Below, in pieces: positions 7,919-15,658 of a DNA stretch of 64,000 bases. Numbering within the stretch: position 1 is the stretch's first letter; every line of letters begins with the position of its first letter. The DNA lies in NCBI GenBank assembly GCA_964387495.1, contig CAYLXB010000002.1:1-64000 (forward strand), in the 5' to 3' direction. The stretch comes from DSXF01 sp964387495 (GTDB lineage: Bacteria > Chloroflexota > Anaerolineae > Anaerolineales > Villigracilaceae). The notes below the pieces were generated by a model. That model had not been told where the DNA came from. It searched no databases and saw only the letters and a program-made list of their open reading frames with translations. The position numbers were made by a program, and so were the translations under genes.

Positions 7919-8761
7919 CTATTCCTTTTCTTTCGCGATGCAGGCAAATCCGAGTGCCCCAACGCCCAAATGCGCGCCAAGAACCGGCGTGATCTGGACA
8001 ATTGGGACTTCACTTTCAGGGAAGTATGTACGTACCTGTTCGTATAACGATTCGGCTTCCGCGCGCACTCCTGCATGCAGGATTGCCAGGCGCTCATAAG
8101 GAGCGTATTCGGCCAGCCATTCCAGCAGGCGTTCTGTGGCGCGTCTCTGGGTACGCGCCCGGTGTGCAGTGGGATTGCCCATATTCATGTGCAGGATGGG
8201 CTTGATCTGTAAGATCTCGCCCAGGCGCGCCAGTGCAAAATGCATCCGCCCGCTGCGGCGCAGGTATTCCAGCGTCTTCAGGGAAGCAAAGACATAAGTG
8301 CGCTTCATAAGACCTTGCAAGCTGGACAGAATTTCATCCATGCGCTTGCCCAATGAAGCCAATTGGGCGGCCTTCTCGACCAGGAAGCCAGTACCCAGGC
8401 TCAACTGGCTTGAGTCCAGTACAGTAACCGGAATACGGGTAAATTGTTCGGCAGCCAGGCGTGCCGAGTTGATGGTAGCGCTTAGTTTCTCGGAAATATG
8501 AATGGACAGGATCGCCTTTGCACCCTCATCGGCCAGGCGCTCATAGGCCTTCTGAAAAATATCGGGGCCGGGTGCGGCAGTAGTCGGTGAAGGGTTGTAG
8601 GCTGGCAGATTTGTGTAGAAATCCGTGCGCGAGAGGTCGATCCCATCCCGATAAGTCTTTTCGCCCAGGTTGATGTGCAAAGGAATGACTGTAATCGTGT
8701 GGCGCTCGACGATCTCTTCAGGCAGGTCACAAGTACTGTCGGTAACGATACGAATGGACAT
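7919..8761 (-). CDS. DegV family fatty-acid-binding protein
   Basis: The 280-residue frame starts at ATG 8761 (MSIRIVTDSTCDLPEE), preceded by AGGAGT; an upstream in-frame start at 8794 lacks such support. DegV proteins bind a fatty acid between two domains, and in Gram-positives (FakB) they present fatty acids to the kinase FakA. The TDSTCDLP and HISEKLSAT blocks match the fatty-acid head-group site. No FakA is in this window. It follows the B12-MerR regulator by 10 bases and precedes the DUF1295 gene, supporting a membrane-lipid theme for this operon. Confidence 0.88.
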   Translation of the reverse strand: MSIRIVTDSTCDLPEEIVERHTITVIPLHINLGEKTYRDGIDLSRTDFYTNLPAYNPSPTTAAPGPDIFQKAYERLADEGAKAILSIHISEKLSATINSARLAAEQFTRIPVTVLDSSQLSLGTGFLVEKAAQLASLGKRMDEILSSLQGLMKRTYVFASLKTLEYLRRSGRMHFALARLGEILQIKPILHMNMGNPTAHRARTQRRATERLLEWLAEYAPYERLAILHAGVRAEAESLYEQVRTYFPESEVPIVQITPVLGAHLGVGALGFACIAKEKE

Positions 8762-8771
8762 AACACTCCTT

Positions 8772-10112
8772 TTATTGGGTTTCCATCTTCTCAAGCAATG
8801 AGTTAATCAAACCGACGATTGGTTCTCCGTTCGAACCTAATTTCTGATCAACAGCCTCAGCATACCGGCCGAGATAGACAGATACATGTTGAGGGTCAAG
8901 GTCCATCCTCCCCAGGTAAGCCCGGACCCAGTCGATTTCTGACTCGATCAAGGAAAGATCCCCCAGGGCAAGCGCAGCGGTCAAAGTTTCTTCCATAAAA
9001 AGGTTGGCGGCAGAAACATATTCCACCGGCATGCCAATGTCGAAAGTTTCAAGCATTGATTGTTGAATCTGGTGGAGATGCTGCTGAAATTCCTGGCGTG
9101 CGTGTTCAAATTGCTTCGAACAGGGGGAATGTTGTCCAACAACAGATTTTTCCGGCGAAGAAAGAAGCTGTTCGACACTCTGGATGGCAACAACAACATC
9201 CCTGCCAAGGAAAAAGGCCGGAATGCAGACCTGGATATGAGGCGCGTGATTGAAAATACGCCCGCCATAACCGACAGTCACACCGGTTTCAAACAGGCTG
9301 GAAGCCATCTCCAGCAGCGTATAAGCAGTGTGCAAACGTTGCGCGGATAAAACCACAAGGTGGGGATGAATTTGCCGAACAATGGAATCGAAACGAGCAA
9401 GCGGGACGTCAGCGCCCAGATAAACCACATTCAAGCCGCGGCGGCGCAAAAAAAGGCTGATCACCAATGAAGAAAAGACATGCCGCTCACCGGGCGGGCA
9501 GGCAACCAGAACTGTTTGCATGCGGGTGGGCGCGGGGGCAGCCGCAATCAAGGCATCCAACCTGCGAATGGCCAATGAAGAGGCAAAATGTTCCTGGGGA
9601 ACGTCAGCCTTGCCGTAATACCACCTCTCCCCAATATCATTCAATCCTGCTTGCAGGATATCCGAACAGACCGTATCCACCGGGTAGACAGCAAAGGCCT
9701 GGTTGAGAACCTGCTCGGCGACGCTTTCGTTGAAGGCAAGGCAGGCTGAAATCCACTGGGCCCGCATGGTATCGAGGCCGAGATCAGCCGGGAAGAGCCC
9801 CGGCAGCGATACCGGCTCAGATGGAGCTGTCACCCTCCTGGGAATGGATGCAGACAACGGCTCCTGGTTTTGCGCCTCGTATTCCTTCCACAAATCCACC
9901 GCCCGTGAAATCGAGAGCCCTTCCTCGATACGAGCCATCAACCACCGGATCAATTCGATATCATACTGCGAATACAGGCGGTGACCGCCCGGCGAACGCT
10001 GCGGTGACGGTAAGCCATACCGGCGTTCCCAAGCGCGCAGGACATCGGCGCTGATGCCAGTCTCTTTTCGTACAACTTTCAGGTTATAGACGGGAACATG
10101 ACTAAAAACCAT
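8772..10112 (-). CDS. MerR-family regulator with B12-binding domain (CarH/LitR-like photoreceptor)
   Basis: From ATG 10112 the protein has 446 residues. Residues about 8-75 form a MerR winged helix (YNLKVVRKETGISADVLRAW). About 125-190 is a helical B12-cap domain carrying W164-x9-E174-H175, the signature of adenosylcobalamin photoreceptors. About 200-320 is a cobalamin-binding Rossmann domain with E209-R-H211, the expected lower-ligand histidine. A further C-terminal helical region of about 100 residues is not in the minimal CarH layout. In CarH, dark AdoCbl tetramers repress and light releases them. The residue after W164 is Tyr, where Thermus CarH has the His that forms the light-state bis-His adduct. 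It heads a seven-gene downstream run that includes photolyase. Confidence 0.88.
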   Translation of the reverse strand: MVFSHVPVYNLKVVRKETGISADVLRAWERRYGLPSPQRSPGGHRLYSQYDIELIRWLMARIEEGLSISRAVDLWKEYEAQNQEPLSASIPRRVTAPSEPVSLPGLFPADLGLDTMRAQWISACLAFNESVAEQVLNQAFAVYPVDTVCSDILQAGLNDIGERWYYGKADVPQEHFASSLAIRRLDALIAAAPAPTRMQTVLVACPPGERHVFSSLVISLFLRRRGLNVVYLGADVPLARFDSIVRQIHPHLVVLSAQRLHTAYTLLEMASSLFETGVTVGYGGRIFNHAPHIQVCIPAFFLGRDVVVAIQSVEQLLSSPEKSVVGQHSPCSKQFEHARQEFQQHLHQIQQSMLETFDIGMPVEYVSAANLFMEETLTAALALGDLSLIESEIDWVRAYLGRMDLDPQHVSVYLGRYAEAVDQKLGSNGEPIVGLINSLLEKMETQ

Positions 10113-10146
10113 ACAGACAGTATAACATTTGTCCATATTTTGTCAA
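10112..10146 (-). promoter_or_regulatory. Promoter of the CarH-like operon, apparently leaderless
   Basis: On the minus strand TTGACA (10146-10141) is followed after 16 bases by TATACT (10124-10119), a near-consensus sigma-70 promoter. Only six bases separate the -10 from the ATG at 10112, so the transcript would begin at or next to the start codon. No Shine-Dalgarno is seen upstream of that ATG. Confidence 0.7.
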
Positions 10147-10179
10147 GTTTAATTTGAGAATTTAGACAAAATATGAACA
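10130..10179. promoter_or_regulatory. Inverted-repeat operator candidate over the -35 of the CarH-like gene
   Basis: TGTCCATATTTTGTC (10130-10144) and GACAAAATATGAACA (10165-10179) are 15-base inverted arms with one mismatch and a 20-base spacer. The inner arm spans the -35 box, so a bound dimer or tetramer would block polymerase. This suits autorepression by the MerR/B12 protein encoded directly downstream. Binding is inferred. Confidence 0.6.
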
Positions 10180-10197
10180 AGCAAGGCAAGCCGGCAG

Positions 10198-12321
10198 TCA
10201 ACGAGGCATGTACGGGTTCAATGTAGTCAGAATCGTCCCGACAAAAGTCAAATTATTCACTAACAACAGAGCAAGCAAGACCAGCAAAACCAGGTGGAGC
10301 CACTTCTTCCCCGCCAGGTGCTCCCAACCCATGGCTATAAAGAGAACCAGCGCATACGCCCAATGTGCCAGATAAAGCGATGGGTCGCTCCCATAGAAGA
10401 AATGCAGTCCGAAGTTGAAGCCAAGACATAATACAAAGGCCACCGGAAGTCCCCAGGAAGGTTTGCGGATAAATTTCCAAACTGCCAGCAAACTTCCAAC
10501 CGCCAACACAACCACCCAGAGGTATTCCGTCCATTTGCCGATACCAACATATTTGCTGGGGCGGTAGATCTGGCGGGCATCATCCAGAATTCCAGCCAAT
10601 CCGCCCAATTTTCGGCTGTGATAGTTTTCCCTGGAGACATCGAAAAGAACGGCTCGGGGGATTTCATAACCCGCCTCCCTGTGCATAAAGAACGGCTCGG
10701 GAGCAACCACACTATATAAGAGCACGTGGCGGGTCAAGGAATATGCACGGCCAACGATCCGCCAGGCTGGATCGCGCAAGTAGTTTTTGGTATAGAACGC
10801 CTCGGTGCCGCTCACCTTTCCCGGCTGGAAGAAGAAGCTGGTATTGGGGTAAACCAGGTTGGTTACAAAATTCAACACGACAGAGATGGCGACCACCAAC
10901 ACCAGGTAGCGGATTAATTTCCCGGCATTCGGGCGAACTGCAAACAGACCCAGCAAGGTTTGGAGCAGGTTGGTAACGGTCACACCAAAGATTGCCACGC
11001 CGGCCGCAACCAAGCCCGGCAAGCGAATCTGCTCATTCTGCAAAAGAAGGCAGAACAACAACAGAAGCGCCGCGGAGAAGATATAGGTTTCAACCACCGC
11101 GCCAAAGACCAAGTGGGCCGTGCTTGCCCCGAGCAAAGAGGCAATCAAGGCGGCATAACTCCGCTGTCCGCTCATCCGTCGAACAAACAACCAGGCAAAC
11201 AAGACAGCCGTCCCGCCGGCAAATGCATTCGCCAACAGGGCCGCATAAGCCCGGTTCCCATTCAAAAACAAGGAAGTAAACGCCACCAGCGGCCGAAAGA
11301 TCAGATAAGCCAGCGGGTGAACGGCACGCATCCTGATCGGCGTGAGATCGAGGGCACTCAGGCGGGCAATCCAGGAACTGCTATCCGAGGCAAGCACATT
11401 CTCGTCCAGATCGTACTGAAACGAATTCAAACCAGTACTGAGAACAAAGTAAAGCGCGGTAAATAAAGTCGCCAGCAACAGGCCGGGCAGACTGGCCTCC
11501 AGGAGCACTGCCAGGCGGGTCCTGCAGAAGGCGGATAGAACGCCCATCTCGTGGAGAATTGCCAAAGCAGAAGGAAGCCAAACTACAGTGAACAAGGCAG
11601 AGAGCAGAAATAGAGGCAGCTTCCCGGCCGGCAGACGGAATAAATCCGGGTCGAAAAGGTTCGGCGCCCGTGCACCGACCTGGAAGGCAGCAAGAATGGC
11701 AATAAAAAGCATACCGGCGACCAGTGCTTCGACCCAGAAAGCAGCCTGCTCGTGCTGTAATGCACGCGCCATACGTCCCAACAGGTAATAGCTCCCCAAT
11801 CCACACAAGAGAACAGCCAGCGAGGAGACAAAAACGAATTGATATCCGAGGAGATAAAAATGCGCCAAAAAGCCTATCGGCCAAAAAGCCACACAGGCAC
11901 CCAGGAGCCAGGCAGCCAGGATACGCCAGATGATTTTTCTTTCCAACGCATAAATAAAACCACGCCGGGCTTTGTATGCCAGATACAAAAAAAGAACCGA
12001 AAAGGATGCCAGGCAGACCATAAAAAAGACCGGGGGCCAGGAAACAAACACCCAGGATGCAGCCACGCAAACCAGGAGGACAAGCGCCCAAAAACGCCCG
12101 GTAGATAGAAGCTTCCAGGTGCGACCAGCAAAAGGCCAAAACAGGTATACCAGCAGGCTCAACGAAGCCAACGGAAGGATCCAGAATAGAATCGAATCCA
12201 AGGAGAGCGGCAATAAAGGCAACCGGAAGGGAAGCGCCAATACAAACGTCATGACCAGGCCGAAGAGAAAGCTCACACCCACCCTGATGGTCATTTTCTG
12301 CACCGAGTTATCGAATGTCAT
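10198..12321 (-). CDS. Large polytopic membrane protein, probable GT-C-like glycosyltransferase
   Basis: 707 residues with about 14-16 hydrophobic helices. In the middle (about 290-360) a long non-membrane loop carries DLDENVLASDSSSWI and then MRAVHPLAYLIFRPL, recalling the acidic first loop and HPL/HPP motif of PMT-type GT-C enzymes, but the match is too loose for a family name. Such proteins use polyprenyl-phosphate sugars on the outer face of the membrane. It is divergent from the GT2 gene at 12430 and borders a surface-glycan gene set, which supports the idea. It could equally be another membrane protein of unknown role. Confidence 0.6.
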   Translation of the reverse strand: MTFDNSVQKMTIRVGVSFLFGLVMTFVLALPFRLPLLPLSLDSILFWILPLASLSLLVYLFWPFAGRTWKLLSTGRFWALVLLVCVAASWVFVSWPPVFFMVCLASFSVLFLYLAYKARRGFIYALERKIIWRILAAWLLGACVAFWPIGFLAHFYLLGYQFVFVSSLAVLLCGLGSYYLLGRMARALQHEQAAFWVEALVAGMLFIAILAAFQVGARAPNLFDPDLFRLPAGKLPLFLLSALFTVVWLPSALAILHEMGVLSAFCRTRLAVLLEASLPGLLLATLFTALYFVLSTGLNSFQYDLDENVLASDSSSWIARLSALDLTPIRMRAVHPLAYLIFRPLVAFTSLFLNGNRAYAALLANAFAGGTAVLFAWLFVRRMSGQRSYAALIASLLGASTAHLVFGAVVETYIFSAALLLLFCLLLQNEQIRLPGLVAAGVAIFGVTVTNLLQTLLGLFAVRPNAGKLIRYLVLVVAISVVLNFVTNLVYPNTSFFFQPGKVSGTEAFYTKNYLRDPAWRIVGRAYSLTRHVLLYSVVAPEPFFMHREAGYEIPRAVLFDVSRENYHSRKLGGLAGILDDARQIYRPSKYVGIGKWTEYLWVVVLAVGSLLAVWKFIRKPSWGLPVAFVLCLGFNFGLHFFYGSDPSLYLAHWAYALVLFIAMGWEHLAGKKWLHLVLLVLLALLLVNNLTFVGTILTTLNPYMPR

Positions 12322-12347
12322 CTACAACTCCCGCGGGGTGAAAATTT

Positions 12348-12373
12348 TTCTGCCTGATATTATACAGGCAGAA
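12348..12373. repeat. Inverted repeat between divergent genes
   Basis: TTCTGCCTG (12348-12356) and CAGGCAGAA (12365-12373) are perfect 9-base arms around ATATTATA. The repeat lies 27 bases upstream of the minus-strand membrane protein and 57 bases before the GT2 start. It could be an operator, since the loop holds -10-like sequence, or an RNA hairpin. Confidence 0.45.
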
Positions 12374-12415
12374 TGACAGCCAATGCCAGGAGAGTGCATC
12401 CATGCGTGCCGGTGG

Positions 12416-12432
12416 TAAAATTGCCCCCAATG
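12416..12432 (+). promoter_or_regulatory. -10 element placed for a leaderless GT2 transcript
   Basis: TAAAAT (12416-12421, preceded by GG) ends eight bases before ATG 12430, and there is no ribosome-binding stretch. The same eight-base gap occurs at uvrC. Confidence 0.5.
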
Positions 12433-13353
12433 AATTGTTCCATTGTCATTCCCGTTTATCGCGGCGCCGAGACGCTCGAACCGCTGGTCGACCGGCTGGG
12501 TATAGTCCTGCCAGGCCTGGCGGAACAATTCGAGGTCATCCTGGTGAACGACGACAGCCCCGACGATTCCTGGGCAGTCATCGAACGACTGGCGGAAAAG
12601 CACGCCTGGGTGGTGGGCATCCGCCTGATGCGCAACTACGGCCAACATAATGCCACATTATGCGGGGTACGGGCGGCGCGTTACGAGATCACGGTGACCA
12701 TGGATGACGATCTGCAGCACCCGCCGGAGGAAATCCATCTCCTGCTGGCCGAACTGGAGAAAAGCTACGATGTGGTCTATGGCGCACCGCGCCACCTTCC
12801 CCAAGATCCCCTGCGCAACTGGATGACCAGGACCATCAAGATATTATTATCACGGGTGATGGGTGTGCCATCAGTACGCAACATATCGGCTTTTCGCGCT
12901 TTCCGAACGAGCCTGCGGGAGGCTTTTACCACTTTCCGCAGCCCATCCCTGACACTGGATGTATTGCTGTCGTGGGGTACCAGCCGTTTCACATCAATCC
13001 ATGTCAACATCGAGCCGTCCGCCGGGCACTCCAATTACAACATCGTATCACTAGCCAGAGCTGCCCTGCTCATCCTGATCGGCTTCAGCACCGCCCCCCT
13101 GCGCCTGGCTTCCTGGATCGGATTCGCAATGACGGTATTCGGCATGGCTGTGTTCGTATACGTCATGGTAATTTACTTCACGGCAGGCAGCCTGCCGGGT
13201 TTCCCCTTCCTGGCGGCAATCATCTCCATATTCGGCGGGACGCAGTTGTTCGCCCTGGGGATTTTTGGCGAGTACCTGGCGCGCATGTTCGACCGGATCA
13301 TGGACCGCCCCCCCTATGTGGTCGCCTCCCAAATCGGCGGGAAACCGTCATGA
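12430..13353 (+). CDS. Glycosyltransferase family 2 with C-terminal membrane helices
   Basis: The 307-residue reading starts at ATG 12430 (MNCSIVIPVYRGAETLE), the usual GT2 N-terminus; an upstream ATG at 12373 would add 19 unrelated residues. LVNDDSPDDSW is the nucleotide-binding motif and MDDDLQHPPEEI the metal-binding motif. The two C-terminal helices (about 215-285) are of the GtrB/ArnC type, so a polyprenyl-phosphate acceptor is likely. Its stop overlaps the WbqC start (ATGA). Confidence 0.87.
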   Translation: MNCSIVIPVYRGAETLEPLVDRLGIVLPGLAEQFEVILVNDDSPDDSWAVIERLAEKHAWVVGIRLMRNYGQHNATLCGVRAARYEITVTMDDDLQHPPEEIHLLLAELEKSYDVVYGAPRHLPQDPLRNWMTRTIKILLSRVMGVPSVRNISAFRAFRTSLREAFTTFRSPSLTLDVLLSWGTSRFTSIHVNIEPSAGHSNYNIVSLARAALLILIGFSTAPLRLASWIGFAMTVFGMAVFVYVMVIYFTAGSLPGFPFLAAIISIFGGTQLFALGIFGEYLARMFDRIMDRPPYVVASQIGGKPS

Positions 13354-14054
13354 ATGCTGTCATCCTGCAACCATCCTACGTCCCCTGGCGCGGCTTCTTT
13401 CACCAGATTTACAAGGCTGACCTTTTCATTTTTTATGATGATGTTCAATATGACAAACACGGCTGGCGAAACCGCAACCAGATCAAAACGGCGCAGGGCA
13501 AGCAGTGGCTCACCATTCCGGTACACAGCGGCGGTGTGACGCAAGGCCGGCCTATCAACGAAATCAAGATCGATTGGTCAAAACCCTGGGCTAAAAACCA
13601 CTGGAAGGCGCTAACCTTTGCTTATGCAAAAGCGCCCTATTTTCGAAAATATGCCGAACTTCTTGAACCTTTTTACCAGCGGCAGGATGAATTCCTTTCA
13701 GACTTCACCATCGAACTGACCATTTTCCTGGCACGTGAGCTGGGAATCCGGCACACCCGTTTCCTGCGTTCCAGCGGGATTGCCGGCATCACTGGTGAGA
13801 AAACAGCGCGGCTGATCCAAATTTTGACCAGGATCGGTGCACAGCATTACTTCAGCGGTCCTTCCGCGATGAGTTATGTCGAGCCGGAACTATTCGCAGC
13901 AGCCGGGATCACGCTGGAGTACATGACCTACGACTACCCGGAATATCCCCAACTGTACCCGCCCTATGATCCGTTTGTCAGCGTGTTGGACCTGATGTTC
14001 ATGACCGGAGAACAGGCACTCACTCATATTATCAAAAACGAGGAAAAACGATGA
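13350..14054 (+). CDS. WbqC family protein
   Basis: 234 residues starting MNAVILQPSYVPWRGFFHQI, followed by DVQYDKHGWRNRNQIKT and WLTIPV, the standard opening of WbqC-like proteins found in O-antigen and other polysaccharide loci. The biochemical role of the family is not settled; it is usually placed with amino-sugar pathways. Both ends overlap the neighbouring genes by four bases (ATGA), so it is tightly coupled to the GT2 and to the methyltransferase. Confidence 0.88.
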   Translation: MNAVILQPSYVPWRGFFHQIYKADLFIFYDDVQYDKHGWRNRNQIKTAQGKQWLTIPVHSGGVTQGRPINEIKIDWSKPWAKNHWKALTFAYAKAPYFRKYAELLEPFYQRQDEFLSDFTIELTIFLARELGIRHTRFLRSSGIAGITGEKTARLIQILTRIGAQHYFSGPSAMSYVEPELFAAAGITLEYMTYDYPEYPQLYPPYDPFVSVLDLMFMTGEQALTHIIKNEEKR

Positions 14055-14686
14055 GCCTAGACGAAACCCAAAAGAAATTGAACGAGTATTTTTCCGAGAA
14101 ACTGACGATGTTCGGTGCGACCCCCAAGGGGGTGGACTATAATGGCCCGGAGGCGCAGGCCATCCGATTCGAACAACTTGTCAAAGTCATCCGGCCGGAA
14201 CAGCCGTTTTCGGTGATCGACTATGGCTGCGGGTATGGCGCCATGCTCGATTTCCTGCAGCAGAGGGGCTGGAAGTTCGAATACTGGGGTATCGACCTGA
14301 TCGAAAAGATGATCATCTCAGGCCGCGAGACCCATAAAAACGCTCCCCATGCCCATTTCACCACCGATGAAAAAACCGTACCTGCAGCCGATTACCTGCT
14401 GGCAGGAGCCATTTTTAATATCAAGATGGAAACTCCTTACGAAGAATGGCGCGAATTCTCCATAAAAACGCTTCAGAATATGAGTGAGCTGTGTACAAAG
14501 GGCTTTTCCTTCAATATGCTGACCAAATACTCGGATGCCGAGCGCATTGCCCAGCGTCCTGACCTGTATTATGGCGATCCGCTATTTTACTTCGATTACT
14601 GCAAGCGCAATTTCTCGCGCAATGTTGCCCTGCTGCACGATTACGGATTGTACGACTTCACCATCCTGGTACGCAAAGACTTCTAG
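14051..14686 (+). CDS. Class I SAM-dependent methyltransferase
   Basis: 211 residues with the SAM-binding motif VIDYGCGYGAMLDFL (about 56-70) and the acidic WGIDLIEKMI that follows. A family with this layout recurs beside WbqC and aminotransferases in glycan clusters. The substrate is unknown; a sugar or N-methyl target is suggested by the location only. It starts in an ATGA overlap with wbqC and leaves 27 bases before the next gene. Confidence 0.83.
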   Translation: MSLDETQKKLNEYFSEKLTMFGATPKGVDYNGPEAQAIRFEQLVKVIRPEQPFSVIDYGCGYGAMLDFLQQRGWKFEYWGIDLIEKMIISGRETHKNAPHAHFTTDEKTVPAADYLLAGAIFNIKMETPYEEWREFSIKTLQNMSELCTKGFSFNMLTKYSDAERIAQRPDLYYGDPLFYFDYCKRNFSRNVALLHDYGLYDFTILVRKDF

Positions 14687-14713
14687 AGACTGCCATACAC
14701 TACGAAGAGAGTC

Positions 14714-15658
14714 ATGACAACTGTCTACGAGCCGCGCGCTTCCACCATTATCTACAACCTGCTAACCAGCCGTACAGACCAGCGTCCTTTCCTGCTGCCG
14801 GCCAATATTTGTCCCATTGTACCGATTACGTTTTTAAAGGCGGGCAAGTCTTTTGAATTCGTGGATATCGCACCGGATACCCTGCAAATGGATTTGCAAG
14901 CGTCAGAAAGACTGTTGAAGACCGGGCGATGTGGCGGCCTGCTGTATGCCCACACGTACGGGGAACCATCCACCCCGGAATCCTTCTTCGAGCATATACG
15001 GGAGATGGACAATTCCCTACTCCTCATCGATGATCGCTGCCTATGTCCACCGAAATTGACACCCGACCCACAGCAGGCGGCACACGTTTCATTGTACAGC
15101 ACCGGCTATGCGAAGGTGGTCGAGATGAACCTTGGTGGCTACGCTTTCCTGGCTGACGAGGTTCCATACCAGCACGCCCGCCTTGCATTCAACCCCCAAG
15201 CCTTGGAAAATATCGAGCAAGGTTACAAACAGGCAATTGCAACCCGGCAGGAATATGTTTACCACGGCCAGCCCTGGCTGGAAACGGAACGCGCCTTGCC
15301 AGACTGGCGGTCGTACAGGGACACCGTAACAGATCTCCTGCCGTCCGCCCGGAGACAACGCCAGGAACTCAACCAAATATATTCTGCCCGGCTGCCGGCC
15401 GAAATCCAGCTGCCGGCAGCTTATCAGGAATGGCGGTACAATATCGTCGTTCCCGATAAACAGCGCATCCTGGATGCCATTTTTGCTGCCGGACTGTTTG
15501 CCAGTTCACATTATGCTTCACTGGCTGGAATTTTCACCCCCGGCAGGTGTCATCAGGCCGAGAAACTGGCGGGGCAAGTCATCAACTTTTTCAATGACCG
15601 ACATTTCACAAAAGAAATGGCTGAACGAACCTGCGACATTATCCTGAAGAACTTATGA
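14714..15658 (+). CDS. Divergent PLP aminotransferase-fold protein (DegT-like)
   Basis: 314 residues, shorter than the usual 370-390 of DegT/DnrJ/EryC1/StrS enzymes. The fold can be followed: LLPANICPIVPITFLKAGKS resembles the substrate loop, FVDIAPDTLQMD the sheet-edge motif, LLIDDRCL the PLP-ring aspartate, and GYAKVVEMNLGGYAFLAD the expected PLP-lysine region. The Lys is present, but the N-terminal Gly/Ser phosphate-binding segment is reduced. It directly precedes a canonical RffA-like aminotransferase with a four-base overlap, so it may be a partner subunit or a separate catalyst. Confidence 0.65.
   Translation: MTTVYEPRASTIIYNLLTSRTDQRPFLLPANICPIVPITFLKAGKSFEFVDIAPDTLQMDLQASERLLKTGRCGGLLYAHTYGEPSTPESFFEHIREMDNSLLLIDDRCLCPPKLTPDPQQAAHVSLYSTGYAKVVEMNLGGYAFLADEVPYQHARLAFNPQALENIEQGYKQAIATRQEYVYHGQPWLETERALPDWRSYRDTVTDLLPSARRQRQELNQIYSARLPAEIQLPAAYQEWRYNIVVPDKQRILDAIFAAGLFASSHYASLAGIFTPGRCHQAEKLAGQVINFFNDRHFTKEMAERTCDIILKNL

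Noticed and set aside
6038..8047. 669-codon open frame on the + strand antisense to SDR, peroxiredoxin, DUF1475 and DUF1295
   Set aside because: No domain is recognisable, and it spans four genuine minus-strand genes. Its openness reflects their codon use.
12972..13349. N-terminal extension of WbqC over the GT2 gene
   Set aside because: The extra 126 residues are out-of-frame GT2 sequence; the family start MNAVILQPSY at 13350 is exact.
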